A stretch of 64,000 bases of DNA from JBNLBT01 sp050303435 (GTDB lineage Bacteria; Pseudomonadota; Gammaproteobacteria; Xanthomonadales; Marinicellaceae), in the NCBI GenBank assembly GCA_050303435.1, contig JBNLBT010000001.1, forward strand, positions 111,169-175,168. The letters run 5' to 3'. Below are positions 53,644 to 62,207 of this stretch, piece after piece (positions within the stretch are counted from its first letter, which is position 1; each line of letters opens with the position of its first letter). A program made the position numbers and the translations under genes. The notes below the pieces were generated by a model. That model saw only the letters and a program-made list of their open reading frames with translations. It did not search any database and was not told where the DNA came from.

Positions 53644-54366
53644 ATGCCGAAATTGCCATTGCTGCCAACCCTGATGACTGCGGCGTTTTTGTTGCTCACA
53701 CTCAGCGCCGGTGTCTGGCAATTGAACCGCGCCGAAGAAAAACGCTTGATTTTTGCCCAGCTGGAACAACACAGCGCGCTGGAAATGGGCGATCGGGACG
53801 CCTTCGAGTCGATGGACGCCTACGCACCGGTGCGGCTGGAGGGTGCGTTCGACACCCGCTTGCAATTGCTGCTGGAGAATCAAATAATGGAAGGGCGTGC
53901 GGGTGTGCACGTGTTGACCCCGTTCTATGCCGAGGACATTGGGGCCTGGCTGTTCGTCAATCGCGGCTGGATGGCTGCCGATGCATTGCCCCCGGATGAA
54001 CAACTGCCTGATTATGTGCAGGGTCTGAAAGCACCGCTGCCAAAAACCGCCGTGCAGTTGGGAGACATCGCACTGAAACCGGTGCCTCTGCAGCGGATCA
54101 CCTATTTTGATGAAAAGGTGATTTTTCCCCATTTCACGGCACACATTTGCCACCGCAGTGGCGACAAAGCATGTATAATTCTGCCTTTTGTCATCAAGAT
54201 GGATGGCGCCATGCCGGGCGGCTTTGTGCGGCAATGGGGTCAAGGCCTGATGCCACCGGCGAAACACATGGGTTACGCTGTGCAGTGGTTTGGCATGGCC
54301 ATGGCCCTGACGGTGCTGTTCATTGTCTACATCAGAAAAACCAATGCACGCGAAAAACAAGAATAA
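53644..54366 (+). CDS. SURF1-family cytochrome oxidase assembly protein
   Basis: A 240-residue SURF1/Shy1 protein with membrane helices at each end (about 7-25 and 213-232) and a periplasmic domain containing VRLEGAFD, LLLENQIMEGRAGVHVLTPF and LFVNRGW. SURF1 helps insert or deliver heme a to subunit I of cytochrome oxidase. It leads the block SURF1-SCO-like-ctaA-ctaB, with a 23 bp overlap to the next gene. Confidence 0.92.
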   Translation: MPKLPLLPTLMTAAFLLLTLSAGVWQLNRAEEKRLIFAQLEQHSALEMGDRDAFESMDAYAPVRLEGAFDTRLQLLLENQIMEGRAGVHVLTPFYAEDIGAWLFVNRGWMAADALPPDEQLPDYVQGLKAPLPKTAVQLGDIALKPVPLQRITYFDEKVIFPHFTAHICHRSGDKACIILPFVIKMDGAMPGGFVRQWGQGLMPPAKHMGYAVQWFGMAMALTVLFIVYIRKTNAREKQE

Positions 54367-54901
54367 ACTGGCGCTGATTTCCATTGTGCTGCTGTTTGTG
54401 GCGCCGGTGGTGCTGGCGCTGTTGATGAACACCGGTGTGATCAATCTGGATGGCATGAACCGCAAGAATCAGGGTGATTTGCTCAACCCGCCGGTGCCGG
54501 TCGGCGAGGGCACCCGGCTGGCGGGTTTGACACTGAAACCGGCGCACTGGACTCTGCTGGTGTATCAGCGGACCCACTGTGCGCAACGCTGTCCTGAGTG
54601 GCTGGAGTCGCTGCAGCGGATCAAATTGAGCATGACTCACCGCGCTGAAAAGCTGGATGTGCGCCTGCTGAGTGACGATGCGCCGGCGCAGACGGGCATG
54701 GAGGAATGGCAGCAAATGCCGGCCGGCAGCGAACTTCAGCGGGTGTTGCTGGAACAGGCGAGCGGTCGATTTGCCGATGGTTCGGGCGTGTTCATCGTCT
54801 CTCCTGAAGGGTATTTGATGATGGCGTACGATGAAACACACACGCCGGCCCAGATGATCAAGGACTTGAAGGTGTTGTTAAAACGAAAAGGTGACGCATG
54901 A
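54344..54901 (+). CDS. SCO/thioredoxin-like cytochrome oxidase assembly protein
   Basis: This 185-residue membrane-anchored protein has one N-terminal helix (about 7-28) and a thioredoxin-like domain with THCAQRC, a CxxxC motif like the copper-binding pair of SCO proteins, and a late GVFIVSPEGYLMMAYD. The position between SURF1 and ctaA is that of an uncharacterised protein in proteobacterial cox clusters. It may act in CuA delivery or disulfide reduction, inferred. ATG 54344 overlaps SURF1; it overlaps ctaA by 4 bp. Confidence 0.75.
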   Translation: MHAKNKNKLALISIVLLFVAPVVLALLMNTGVINLDGMNRKNQGDLLNPPVPVGEGTRLAGLTLKPAHWTLLVYQRTHCAQRCPEWLESLQRIKLSMTHRAEKLDVRLLSDDAPAQTGMEEWQQMPAGSELQRVLLEQASGRFADGSGVFIVSPEGYLMMAYDETHTPAQMIKDLKVLLKRKGDA

Positions 54902-55869
54902 AATACAGACAATTGGCCTGGGCAATGGTGATGCTGGCGTTGTGTGTGGTGATTCTGGGCGCATTTGTGCGCCTGTCCGACGCCGGATTGGGCTGCCCGG
55001 ACTGGCCCGGCTGTTTTGGTCAGTTGACCTGGCCCGATGAGGCACATGAAATAGATCGCGCCCACGCCGAGTTTCCTGGCACGGTGGCAGAACCCGGCAA
55101 AGCCTGGAAAGAAATGCTGCACCGATACCTGGCCGGGTTGCTGGGCCTGGGCGTGCTCGGTCTGTTCGTCTGGGCGGTGAAACGCCGCGATGTGATGTCC
55201 ACGGCCCTGCCATTTGCTTTGCTGGTGGTGGTCACCGGTCAGGCCCTGCTGGGCATGCTGACGGTGACCTGGCAACTCAAGCCGGTGATCGTCATGGGTC
55301 ATTTGATGGGCGGTTTGCTGACCTTGTCGCTGTTGCTGTGGCTGGCCATGCGCAACACCCCCGGCATTCGTCCGTACCGCTACGCTGGCCACGTGCGCCG
55401 CTGGATGGTGGGTGTGGGCTTGTTTCTGTTGCTGCTGCAGATCATGTTGGGTGGCTGGACCAGCGCCAACTACGCGGCACTGGCCTGCGTGGGGTTCCCG
55501 CAATGCAACGGCCAGTGGTGGCCGGTGATGGATTTTTCCGACGCCTTTGTGATGTGGCGCGGGCTGGGCGTCAACTATGAATTCGGGGTGCTGGATTCGC
55601 CGGCGCGCACAGCGATTCACATGGCCCATCGCATCGGTTTTGTGGTGCTGTCGGCGTATGTGCTGTGGCTGGCCTGGCGACTGACCAAAAACCGCGAACT
55701 GCTGCCCTGGTGTGTGGCCTTGGTGGCGGCCTTGCTGTTTCAGGCAACCATGGGCTATCTCAATGTGACCCAATCCCTGCCTTTGCCGGTGGCCACGGCA
55801 CACAACGCCGGCGCGGCCGTGTTGCTGCTGATTCTGGTGGGTTTACTGTACAAGACCCGCTCGGGTTGA
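54898..55869 (+). CDS. ctaA: CtaA, heme A synthase (COX15)
   Basis: A 323-residue integral membrane protein with about eight helices and conserved histidines in HRYLAGLLGLG, GHLMGGLL, AIHMAHRIGF and ATAHNAGAA. It oxidises the C8 methyl of heme O to give heme A for aa3 oxidases. The N-terminal GAFVRLSDAGLGCPDWPGCFG is the family signature. It lies 18 bp before ctaB. Confidence 0.93.
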   Translation: MKYRQLAWAMVMLALCVVILGAFVRLSDAGLGCPDWPGCFGQLTWPDEAHEIDRAHAEFPGTVAEPGKAWKEMLHRYLAGLLGLGVLGLFVWAVKRRDVMSTALPFALLVVVTGQALLGMLTVTWQLKPVIVMGHLMGGLLTLSLLLWLAMRNTPGIRPYRYAGHVRRWMVGVGLFLLLLQIMLGGWTSANYAALACVGFPQCNGQWWPVMDFSDAFVMWRGLGVNYEFGVLDSPARTAIHMAHRIGFVVLSAYVLWLAWRLTKNRELLPWCVALVAALLFQATMGYLNVTQSLPLPVATAHNAGAAVLLLILVGLLYKTRSG

Positions 55870-55887
55870 CGGCGGATTGATGGCATC

Positions 55888-56793
55888 ATGCACGCGGCAT
55901 TTAAACAATACCTGGAACTGACCAAACCCAAAGTGGTTTTGCTGATTCTGTTCACCGCATTGGTGGGCATGCTGCTGGCCGTGGATGGTTGGCCACCGAT
56001 GCTGCCGGTGCTGATCGGCCTGGTGGGCATTGGATTCAGTGCCGCATCGGCCGCGGCGATCAACCACTGGGCTGATCAGAAAGCCGACGCGATCATGTTG
56101 CGCACACAACACCGCCCATTGCCCAGCGGCACGCTCTCGGATGCCCAGGTGCTCACCTTTGCCTTTGTGTTGTGCTTGATGGGCATGAGTCTTTTGGTGT
56201 TGTTTGTCAATGTGTTGACGGCGGTGCTGACGTTTGCCTCGCTGATCGGCTATGCCTTTATCTACACGTTTTTCCTGAAACGCGCGACGCCACAGAACAT
56301 TGTGATAGGCGGCGCGGCCGGTGCCACCCCGCCGGTGCTGGGCTGGTCCGCCGTCACCGGACACGTCACCGCCGATGCCCTGTTGCTGTTCGGCATTATA
56401 TTTGCCTGGACGCCGCCGCACTTCTGGGCGCTGGCGATTTATCGCAAGGACGATTACGCCAAAGCCAGCATCCCCATGCTGCCGGTCACGCACGGCGTGG
56501 ATTTCACCCGTTTGCACATTTTGTTGTATACCATCATTCTGTTCGTGGTCACCCTGTTTCCGTATCTCACCGGCATGAGCGGCGTGATTTACCTGGTGGG
56601 CGCGGTGGTGTTCAGCGGACGTTTCTTGTTCATGACCTGGCAATTGCACCGGCGCATGGATCCGCTGCTGGCCTGGCAGACCTTTAAATTTTCCATCTGG
56701 TATTTGATGGCGATTTTCGCGCTGCTGTTGATTGACCATTACTGGCCGTTGTATCCTTTGTTTCCAAGAATATTCAAACAGCCGATCCTATGA
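55888..56793 (+). CDS. ctaB: CtaB/CyoE, protoheme IX farnesyltransferase (heme O synthase)
   Basis: The 301-residue UbiA-superfamily prenyltransferase has about nine membrane helices and aspartate-rich motifs NHWADQKADAIMLRTQHRPLPSG and WTPPHFWALAIYRKDDYAKASIPMLPV in conserved loops. It adds a farnesyl group to heme B to form heme O. Its stop overlaps the TatD-family gene by 4 bp. Confidence 0.95.
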   Translation: MHAAFKQYLELTKPKVVLLILFTALVGMLLAVDGWPPMLPVLIGLVGIGFSAASAAAINHWADQKADAIMLRTQHRPLPSGTLSDAQVLTFAFVLCLMGMSLLVLFVNVLTAVLTFASLIGYAFIYTFFLKRATPQNIVIGGAAGATPPVLGWSAVTGHVTADALLLFGIIFAWTPPHFWALAIYRKDDYAKASIPMLPVTHGVDFTRLHILLYTIILFVVTLFPYLTGMSGVIYLVGAVVFSGRFLFMTWQLHRRMDPLLAWQTFKFSIWYLMAIFALLLIDHYWPLYPLFPRIFKQPIL

Positions 56794-57545
56794 TTGATTC
56801 ACACATCCATTTGCACGACGGGCGTTTCGCCGACCGTCTCGATGGGCTGTTGCAGGACGCACGTGCAGTCGGTGTGCGGGGATTCGTGACACCGGCGGTG
56901 CGGGCCGCTGAATTTGCCTCTCTGCATGCACTGGCGGCGCAACACGCCGACGTGCACCCGGCCTGGGGTTTGCACCCGTATTGGGTGGATTCACACCGCG
57001 ACGCGGATTTAAGCACCCTGGATGAATGGCTGCGCCAACACCGGCCTTGCGCAATGGGTGAATGCGGCCTGGATCACCGCGACCCATCGCTCGACCGCGA
57101 GCGGCAAATGCACTTTTTCAACGCGCAGCTGGCTCTGGCCAAAGCGCACGGTTTGCCGGTGATTCTGCACGTCAACGGCGCGGTGCAGGCGGTGATGCAA
57201 TGCCTGTTCGATCACGACATCAAAACCGCCGTGATGCATTCCTTCAATGGCTCGGTGGAGCAATTTGAATGCATGCGTGAACGCGACTGGTACTTTGGAT
57301 TCGGCTGCGCTGTTTTGCATCCCCGGGCGCGCAAGTTGCATCGCCTGGTGCGCCACATTCCCATGCAGCGGATTGTGCTGGAAACGGACGCGCCCGATCA
57401 GCCGCCGCACGATGAACGGGGAGAAATCAATGCGCCGGCCAATCTGCTGCGGGTGTGTCAACGCGTGGCTGAACTAAAAAACATGTCATGCGCTGAGGTC
57501 GAGCGCATCAGCACACGCAACTGCGAGGCGGTGTTCGGCATATGA
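56790..57545 (+). CDS. TatD-family metal-dependent hydrolase (YjjV-like)
   Basis: A 251-residue TIM-barrel metallohydrolase with the metal ligands DSHIHLH at the N-terminus, GECGLDHR, LHVNG, MHSFNG and LETDAPDQPP. TatD-type enzymes act as DNases or deacylases; the substrate here is unknown. It sits between ctaB and tcdA with 4 bp overlaps on both sides. Confidence 0.9.
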   Translation: MIDSHIHLHDGRFADRLDGLLQDARAVGVRGFVTPAVRAAEFASLHALAAQHADVHPAWGLHPYWVDSHRDADLSTLDEWLRQHRPCAMGECGLDHRDPSLDRERQMHFFNAQLALAKAHGLPVILHVNGAVQAVMQCLFDHDIKTAVMHSFNGSVEQFECMRERDWYFGFGCAVLHPRARKLHRLVRHIPMQRIVLETDAPDQPPHDERGEINAPANLLRVCQRVAELKNMSCAEVERISTRNCEAVFGI

Positions 57546-58294
57546 GCGATCATCTGCAACGATTCGGAGGCATTCAGCGTCTGTTGGGCGAAGCGCAGGC
57601 AGAGAAACTGGCCCAGTCACACGTGGCGGTGGTCGGCGTCGGTGGGGTGGGTTGCTGGGCGGCTGAAGCCTTGGGTCGTTTCGGTGTTGGCACGCTGAGC
57701 CTGATCGATGCAGACGATGTGTGCGTGACCAACGTCAATCGGCAGCTGCACGCCTTGGACTCGACCGTGGGTCAAAGCAAGGTGGCGGTTATGGCACAGC
57801 GTTTGCGCGACATCAATCCGCACGCCGTGGTGCATGCACAGGCCGCGTTTTATCTGCCGGGCAACAGCGCGGAACTGATTCAGCCGGGAGTGGATTGCGT
57901 CATTGATGCCATCGATTCGGTGCGTCAGAAGGTGCATTTGTTGCACCATTGTGTGCAACTGAAGGTGCCGGTGGTGTGTGTCGGTGGCGCCGGTGGCAAG
58001 CAAGACCCATTGCGCATACAGGTGGATGATTTGTCGCGTTCGCACGGCGATCGATTGTTGCGCAAGGTGCGCAGTGAACTGCGCAAGCAGATCCCCAGCG
58101 ACGGCAAAGGCCGGTTGGGTGTGCGCGCGGTGTTTTCGGAAGAAACCATGCAATTACCGGCCTGCGATGCCACCGCCAACGGCGGCACTTCCAGGCGCCT
58201 GGATTGCAACAGCGGGTACGGCACTTCGCCGGCGGTGATTGGTGTGTTTGGTTTGCTTGCGGCCCAGGAAGCGGTTCGCCTGATGACGCGCTGA
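57542..58294 (+). CDS. tcdA: TcdA (CsdL), tRNA threonylcarbamoyladenosine dehydratase
   Basis: A 250-residue E1-like ThiF/MoeB-family protein with the adenylate site VVGVGGVGCWAAEALGR (about 30-46), NVNRQL and the C-terminal GTSPAVIGVFGLLAAQEAVR. It cyclises t6A to ct6A on tRNAs decoding ANN codons, with CsdA/CsdE sulfur partners in E. coli. The gene ends the plus-strand heme operon and is followed by a hairpin. Confidence 0.92.
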   Translation: MSDHLQRFGGIQRLLGEAQAEKLAQSHVAVVGVGGVGCWAAEALGRFGVGTLSLIDADDVCVTNVNRQLHALDSTVGQSKVAVMAQRLRDINPHAVVHAQAAFYLPGNSAELIQPGVDCVIDAIDSVRQKVHLLHHCVQLKVPVVCVGGAGGKQDPLRIQVDDLSRSHGDRLLRKVRSELRKQIPSDGKGRLGVRAVFSEETMQLPACDATANGGTSRRLDCNSGYGTSPAVIGVFGLLAAQEAVRLMTR

Positions 58295-58341
58295 TTGTCC
58301 GATCAGTCCATTTGCATCGCGGATGTTCGCACGAGGTGTGC

Positions 58342-58378
58342 GGTCCTGACAAAGGCCTTGTCGGCCTGTGTCAGGACC
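58342..58378. terminator. long hairpin between convergent tcdA and the BON-LysM gene
   Basis: GGTCCTGACA (58342-58351) and TGTCAGGACC (58369-58378) are perfect complements, with an inner pair AGGCC/GGCCT. A stem of about 15 pairs results, placed between convergent genes, but without a clear T run. It fits a bidirectional transcription barrier or RNA 3'-end stabiliser. Confidence 0.7.
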
Positions 58379-58387
58379 ATTGAAAAC

Positions 58388-58897
58388 TTATTCGGGGATT
58401 CTCAGCACCTGACCCGGGTAGATTTTATCCGGATCGCTGAGCATCGGCTTGTTGGCCTCAAAAATTTTCGGGTAGGCCATGGCGTTGCCATACATTTGTT
58501 TGGCGATTTTGCTCAAGGTGTCGCCCCGCTGCACGGTGTAGGTGCGCGAGGACCAGTTGTTCTCGCCGGGCTGGTCCTGTTCAGCGGCATCGGCGGCTTC
58601 AATGGCCTGTTCTTTTTCTGCCGAATTGGCCGGAGGCGCGCCCAGTATCAGATTGTCCTGGACACGAGAAACCCCCGCCACATTTCCGGCCGTGAGCACG
58701 GCTTTCTCTTTTTGTTCCTGATTCGGCACATAGCCGGAGAGGGTGACCACGCCTGCATTGAAAGCAGTTTTCATGTTGGATACGTCGATGCCGGCATTTT
58801 CAATGTGCTTGATGATCGGTAAGGTGAGCTCATTTTCCGGTTCATCCTTGCCAAACAGCTTGGTGCCTGCGTCGGCAATGAAATCAAAAAATCCCAT
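58388..58897 (-). CDS. BON-LysM protein (YgaU/Kbp-like)
   Basis: A 169-residue protein with a BON domain (about 28-90) followed by a C-terminal LysM domain (about 115-168, YTVQRGDTLSKIAKQMYG...DKIYPGQVLRIPE). This is the architecture of E. coli Kbp (YgaU), a K+-sensing cytoplasmic or periplasmic protein. The N-terminus MGFFDFIADAGTKLFG is a family match and is not a signal peptide. The ATG at 58897 is chosen for that reason. Confidence 0.9.
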   Translation of the reverse strand: MGFFDFIADAGTKLFGKDEPENELTLPIIKHIENAGIDVSNMKTAFNAGVVTLSGYVPNQEQKEKAVLTAGNVAGVSRVQDNLILGAPPANSAEKEQAIEAADAAEQDQPGENNWSSRTYTVQRGDTLSKIAKQMYGNAMAYPKIFEANKPMLSDPDKIYPGQVLRIPE

Positions 58898-59032
58898 GGG
58901 TTTCTCCGCTGAAAGTGAATAATGCCACAGCTTATCAGTGCGCAGAAGAAAGGTCAATTGCGGTGCGCACAAGCCGATCAATGTGGCACACCCGCCTGAG
59001 TTTGTGTCGCGCGGGTGCACCGATTGGACTGA

Positions 59033-59299
59033 TCAGCAGATGCCGCCGGTGCCTTCTTCCTCACCTTCGGGAATGGGCCCGATCGGGGCCGGTTGACGGC
59101 CACCGCCGGTGTCGTCTTCACACTCACCGCCGTCATCGCCCTCTTTGAATGTGTCCATCGGCAACGGGCTGACCGGGTTGAAGTCGATTTCCAGTATTTG
59201 CAATAATTGATCGGACCAGCTGAGTCGTGCGTTGTTGCGTTCCGCGTGCACTGTCAGGGTCAGCCCCAGACAACAAATCAGTGTTGTGATTGTCTTCAT
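59033..59299 (-). CDS. small secreted acidic protein, function unknown
   Basis: An 88-residue protein with a signal peptide (about 1-19, ending VHA) and a mature form of about 69 residues that is short of known domains. The last half is rich in Asp, Glu, Gly and Pro, with two cysteines (DGGECEDDTGGG and final TGGIC). Its ATG overlaps the stop of the DUF6502 gene by 4 bp, so the two are translated as a pair. Secreted peptide, envelope-stress or metal-binding functions are guesses. Confidence 0.65.
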   Translation of the reverse strand: MKTITTLICCLGLTLTVHAERNNARLSWSDQLLQILEIDFNPVSPLPMDTFKEGDDGGECEDDTGGGRQPAPIGPIPEGEEEGTGGIC

Positions 59300-60063
59300 T
59301 GATCATTCCTCTTTTTTTTCTCATTGAAATTAAATTCCGTGAGAGACACCCCGATTTCGGGGTGGCTGCCCACGCTGACGGCCTGTTCGGCCTCGCTGTG
59401 CAATTGGCGTAAATCCTGGACGGTCTTGAGCAAAAGCACGCGCACCTTGTGGTGCAGTTCTTCTGCGTTCTGCGGGGGAATCTGGGTGCTGAAAACACTG
59501 TACTCAAACAGCCTGAGCTCACGTTCATCGATGTCGATGTTTTTCACCACGGTGTCGGCGTAGCGGTCCATGTGGTTCGCGCTGATTTGCATGGATTGTT
59601 CCACCGAGGCCCTGGTTTTAATTTCTGCGGTGATGAACTCGATGTGATCGCCGCTGTCGCGGATGCAGCCCAATTCGGCCAATTCACTGATCACCGAATT
59701 GAGGGTCACCGACCCGTGTGCCACCGATTTGATGATGGACTCCAATGACTCTTCGCCAATTTTCGGCAGGCGGCGCGTGCCGTTGCGCTGACAGGCGTTG
59801 CCGATTTCACCGAGGATGGCGAACACAGAGGAAGGTTTCTGATAGATCGACTGGTCTTTCACAATGGCCGACACCGTGCGTCGGTCGATGCCGGTTTTCA
59901 GCGCGGTGCGCGTGATGGTGCCGCACTGCAGGTGCGCCTGATGCACGTATTCATCCCGCAGCTGCTTGCTGAAGGATTCAAAATTGATGTTGAATTTCAG
60001 CAGCAAACGGGCGATGCCCTTGTGCGCGCGTTGCATCAGCCGGCCGGCCGGATCCTGGTCCAT
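59296..60063 (-). CDS. DUF6502-family putative transcriptional regulator
   Basis: The 255-residue protein has an N-terminal helical DNA-binding-like region with ARLLLKFNINFESFSKQLRDEYV and TRTALKTGIDRRTVSAIV, where the latter resembles a helix-turn-helix, as in DUF6502 proteins. The rest is helical without a known domain. ATG 60063 is chosen as it begins the conserved part; a longer reading starts at 60120, inside the promoter. It is likely to autoregulate through the palindrome at 60075-60088, inferred from position. Confidence 0.75.
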   Translation of the reverse strand: MDQDPAGRLMQRAHKGIARLLLKFNINFESFSKQLRDEYVHQAHLQCGTITRTALKTGIDRRTVSAIVKDQSIYQKPSSVFAILGEIGNACQRNGTRRLPKIGEESLESIIKSVAHGSVTLNSVISELAELGCIRDSGDHIEFITAEIKTRASVEQSMQISANHMDRYADTVVKNIDIDERELRLFEYSVFSTQIPPQNAEELHHKVRVLLLKTVQDLRQLHSEAEQAVSVGSHPEIGVSLTEFNFNEKKKRNDQ

Positions 60064-60074
60064 TGAGTCTCTAT

Positions 60075-60120
60075 ATACATAATTGTATCGCCATTGTACA
60101 CGCAATGACGGTGCTTGCAA
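60075..60120 (-). promoter_or_regulatory. candidate promoter and operator of the DUF6502 gene
   Basis: On the minus strand a -35 TTGCAA (60120-60115) and -10 TACAAT (60098-60093) are 16 bp apart, giving a predicted start near 60086. A palindrome ATACA-TAAT-TGTAT (60075-60088) covers that start, so a bound protein would block initiation. The regulator itself is the likely ligand, but this is unproven. Confidence 0.55.
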
Positions 60121-60214
60121 ACAGCGAAACCGCGAGGCCAGGCCAAATGACCGGCAAGCCGGCTGAGTTTTGCCGCAATTAATGCTAAACTCGGGTTTTT
60201 ATTCATCGCCCAGC

Positions 60215-62092
60215 ATGACAGACTCCTCGCAGTTCAAGCTGCTCAGCCAGCGCCGCTTTTTGCCGTATTTTTTGACCCAGTTTTTTGGCGCATTTAATGA
60301 CAATGTGTTTAAGAACGCGCTGGTCATCATGATTGCTTACAAAACCACCGTGGGCAACAGCGACGTGCTGATCAATTTTGCTTTTGGGTTGTTCATATTG
60401 CCATTTTTCCTGTTTTCCGCATTTGCCGGCCAGATCGCCGACAAGTTTGAAAAATCCACGCTGATCCGATACATCAAAGCCGCCGAGTGCGTGATCATGG
60501 GGTTGGCGGCGCTGGGTTTTCTGCTCAACAGCATCCCGCTGCTGTTGGCTGTGTTGTTCCTGATGGGGGCGCAGTCGACCCTGTTTGGCCCCATTAAATA
60601 CGGCTATCTGCCAGAAAAACTCGACGGCCATGAACTGGTCGGTGGCAACGGTCTGGTGGAATCGAGCACATTTCTGGCCATACTGCTTGGCACCATTCTG
60701 GGCGGGTTTTTGATCGCCATGGAATCGGTCTGGCCGATTTCGGTGATGGTGCTGTTGATTGCCGCGTGCGGTTTGGCATCGGCGTGGGCCATTCCTCAGT
60801 GCCTGCCGGCCGATGCGGGCATACAGCTGAACTGGAATCTGTGGAAGGCTTCGGCCAAAAATTTGCGCTTTCTGCCACAAAACCGGGTGGTGTTTCTGGC
60901 CGTATTGGGGATTTCCTGGTTCTGGTTTTACGGTTCGGTGTTTCTTGCGCAGATGCCGAATTTCAGTAAAAAAATTCTTCTCGGCGATGAGCACGTGGTG
61001 ACCGCCATGCTGACCATGTTTTCCGTGGGCATCGGCTTGGGTTCATTGCTGTGTGAGAAGCTGTCCGGTCGCCGCGTCGAAATCGGTTTGGTACCGATCG
61101 GTGCCCTGGGCCTGGCCATTTTTGGCTGGGATCTGGCCATGGCCGGTCACGCGTGGTCCCACGCAGAGGCGGTCAGCTTCAGTGAATTTATTCACCTCGG
61201 CGCGGCGTGGCGGGTGGCGATGGATCTGGTCATGATCGGCTTGTTTGGCGGTCTGTACATCGTGCCGTTGTATTCATTGATTCAGGAACGCAGCGATAAA
61301 TCGCATGTGTCCCGGGTGATTGCCGGCAACAACATCATCAACGCGCTGTTCATGGTGGTGGCCGCGGTGTTGGGCATGGTGCTGCTCAGTTACGTGCGCA
61401 TTCCCGGGTTGTTCATGGTCACCGTTGGGTTGCATTTGCTGGTGTGCCTGTACATCTTTACCGTGGTGCCGGAATTCATCATGCGCATGTTGGCCTGGTT
61501 GCTGGTGTCGCTGGTGTATCGCGTCAAGCCGCGGGGGCTGGGGCACATACCGGAGCAGGGCCCGGCGGTGCTGGTGTGCAATCACGTCAGTTTCATCGAT
61601 CCACTGATCATCATGGGCCGGGTGCGGCGCCCCATCCGTTTTGTCATGTACCATAAATTTTATGAAATGCCGGTGATGCACTGGCTGTTCAAAGCGGCCA
61701 AGGCCATACCAATCGCCGGCTACAAGGAAAACCCGGAACTCACAGAAAAGGCTTTTGCTGAAATTCGCCAGGCGCTGGCCGACGGCGATCTGGTGGGCAT
61801 CTTCCCTGAAGGCGGTCTGAGTCCGGACGGGCAGATCGGTGAATTCAAAGCCGGCATTCTGCGCGTGCTGGACGAAAGTCCGGTGCCGGTGGTGCCGATG
61901 CTGTTGACCAATCTGTGGGGCAGTTTCTTTTCACGTTTTCACAAACGCCTGCGCGATCGCCGGCCGCGTAAGATGTGGGCCAAAGTGGGTTTGATTGCCG
62001 GCGAACCGCTGCCGCCTGAGGTGGTCACGCCCGAGGCCTTGCGTGACGCGGTGGTGCAGCTGCAAGACAATGGCACGGCATCGGCCGATTGA
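60215..62092 (+). CDS. MFS transporter-PlsC acyltransferase fusion (LplT-Aas-like, no ligase)
   Basis: A 625-residue protein with an MFS transporter of about twelve helices (about 10-410, LplT-like FFGAFNDNVFKNALVI) joined to a PlsC acyltransferase domain (about 430-620) with NHVSFID (HX4D at about H457/D462) and FPEGG (about 530-534). LplT flips lysophospholipid and Aas reacylates it. This protein ends after the acyltransferase and lacks the AMP-binding acyl-ACP synthetase domain seen in longer family members. ATG 60215 begins the conserved part. Confidence 0.88.
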   Translation: MTDSSQFKLLSQRRFLPYFLTQFFGAFNDNVFKNALVIMIAYKTTVGNSDVLINFAFGLFILPFFLFSAFAGQIADKFEKSTLIRYIKAAECVIMGLAALGFLLNSIPLLLAVLFLMGAQSTLFGPIKYGYLPEKLDGHELVGGNGLVESSTFLAILLGTILGGFLIAMESVWPISVMVLLIAACGLASAWAIPQCLPADAGIQLNWNLWKASAKNLRFLPQNRVVFLAVLGISWFWFYGSVFLAQMPNFSKKILLGDEHVVTAMLTMFSVGIGLGSLLCEKLSGRRVEIGLVPIGALGLAIFGWDLAMAGHAWSHAEAVSFSEFIHLGAAWRVAMDLVMIGLFGGLYIVPLYSLIQERSDKSHVSRVIAGNNIINALFMVVAAVLGMVLLSYVRIPGLFMVTVGLHLLVCLYIFTVVPEFIMRMLAWLLVSLVYRVKPRGLGHIPEQGPAVLVCNHVSFIDPLIIMGRVRRPIRFVMYHKFYEMPVMHWLFKAAKAIPIAGYKENPELTEKAFAEIRQALADGDLVGIFPEGGLSPDGQIGEFKAGILRVLDESPVPVVPMLLTNLWGSFFSRFHKRLRDRRPRKMWAKVGLIAGEPLPPEVVTPEALRDAVVQLQDNGTASAD

Positions 62093-62094
62093 GG

Positions 62095-62123
62095 TTGTGT
62101 CGGGCGCAGCGCTCAGCTACAAT
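62095..62123 (+). promoter_or_regulatory. candidate promoter of the TyrR-like regulator gene
   Basis: TTGTGT (62095-62100) and TACAAT (62118-62123) are separated by 17 bp, a good sigma-70 match, giving an 80 bp leader before the ATG at 62208. An AAGGA lies about 12 bp upstream of the ATG. Confidence 0.55.
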
Positions 62124-62207
62124 ACGTGCGAATTTGTTTACACCCGCCCGGTTTGAATTCAAGCCTCTGATTTTATTCAATAATTTTGTAAGGACCATCG
62201 AACACAC

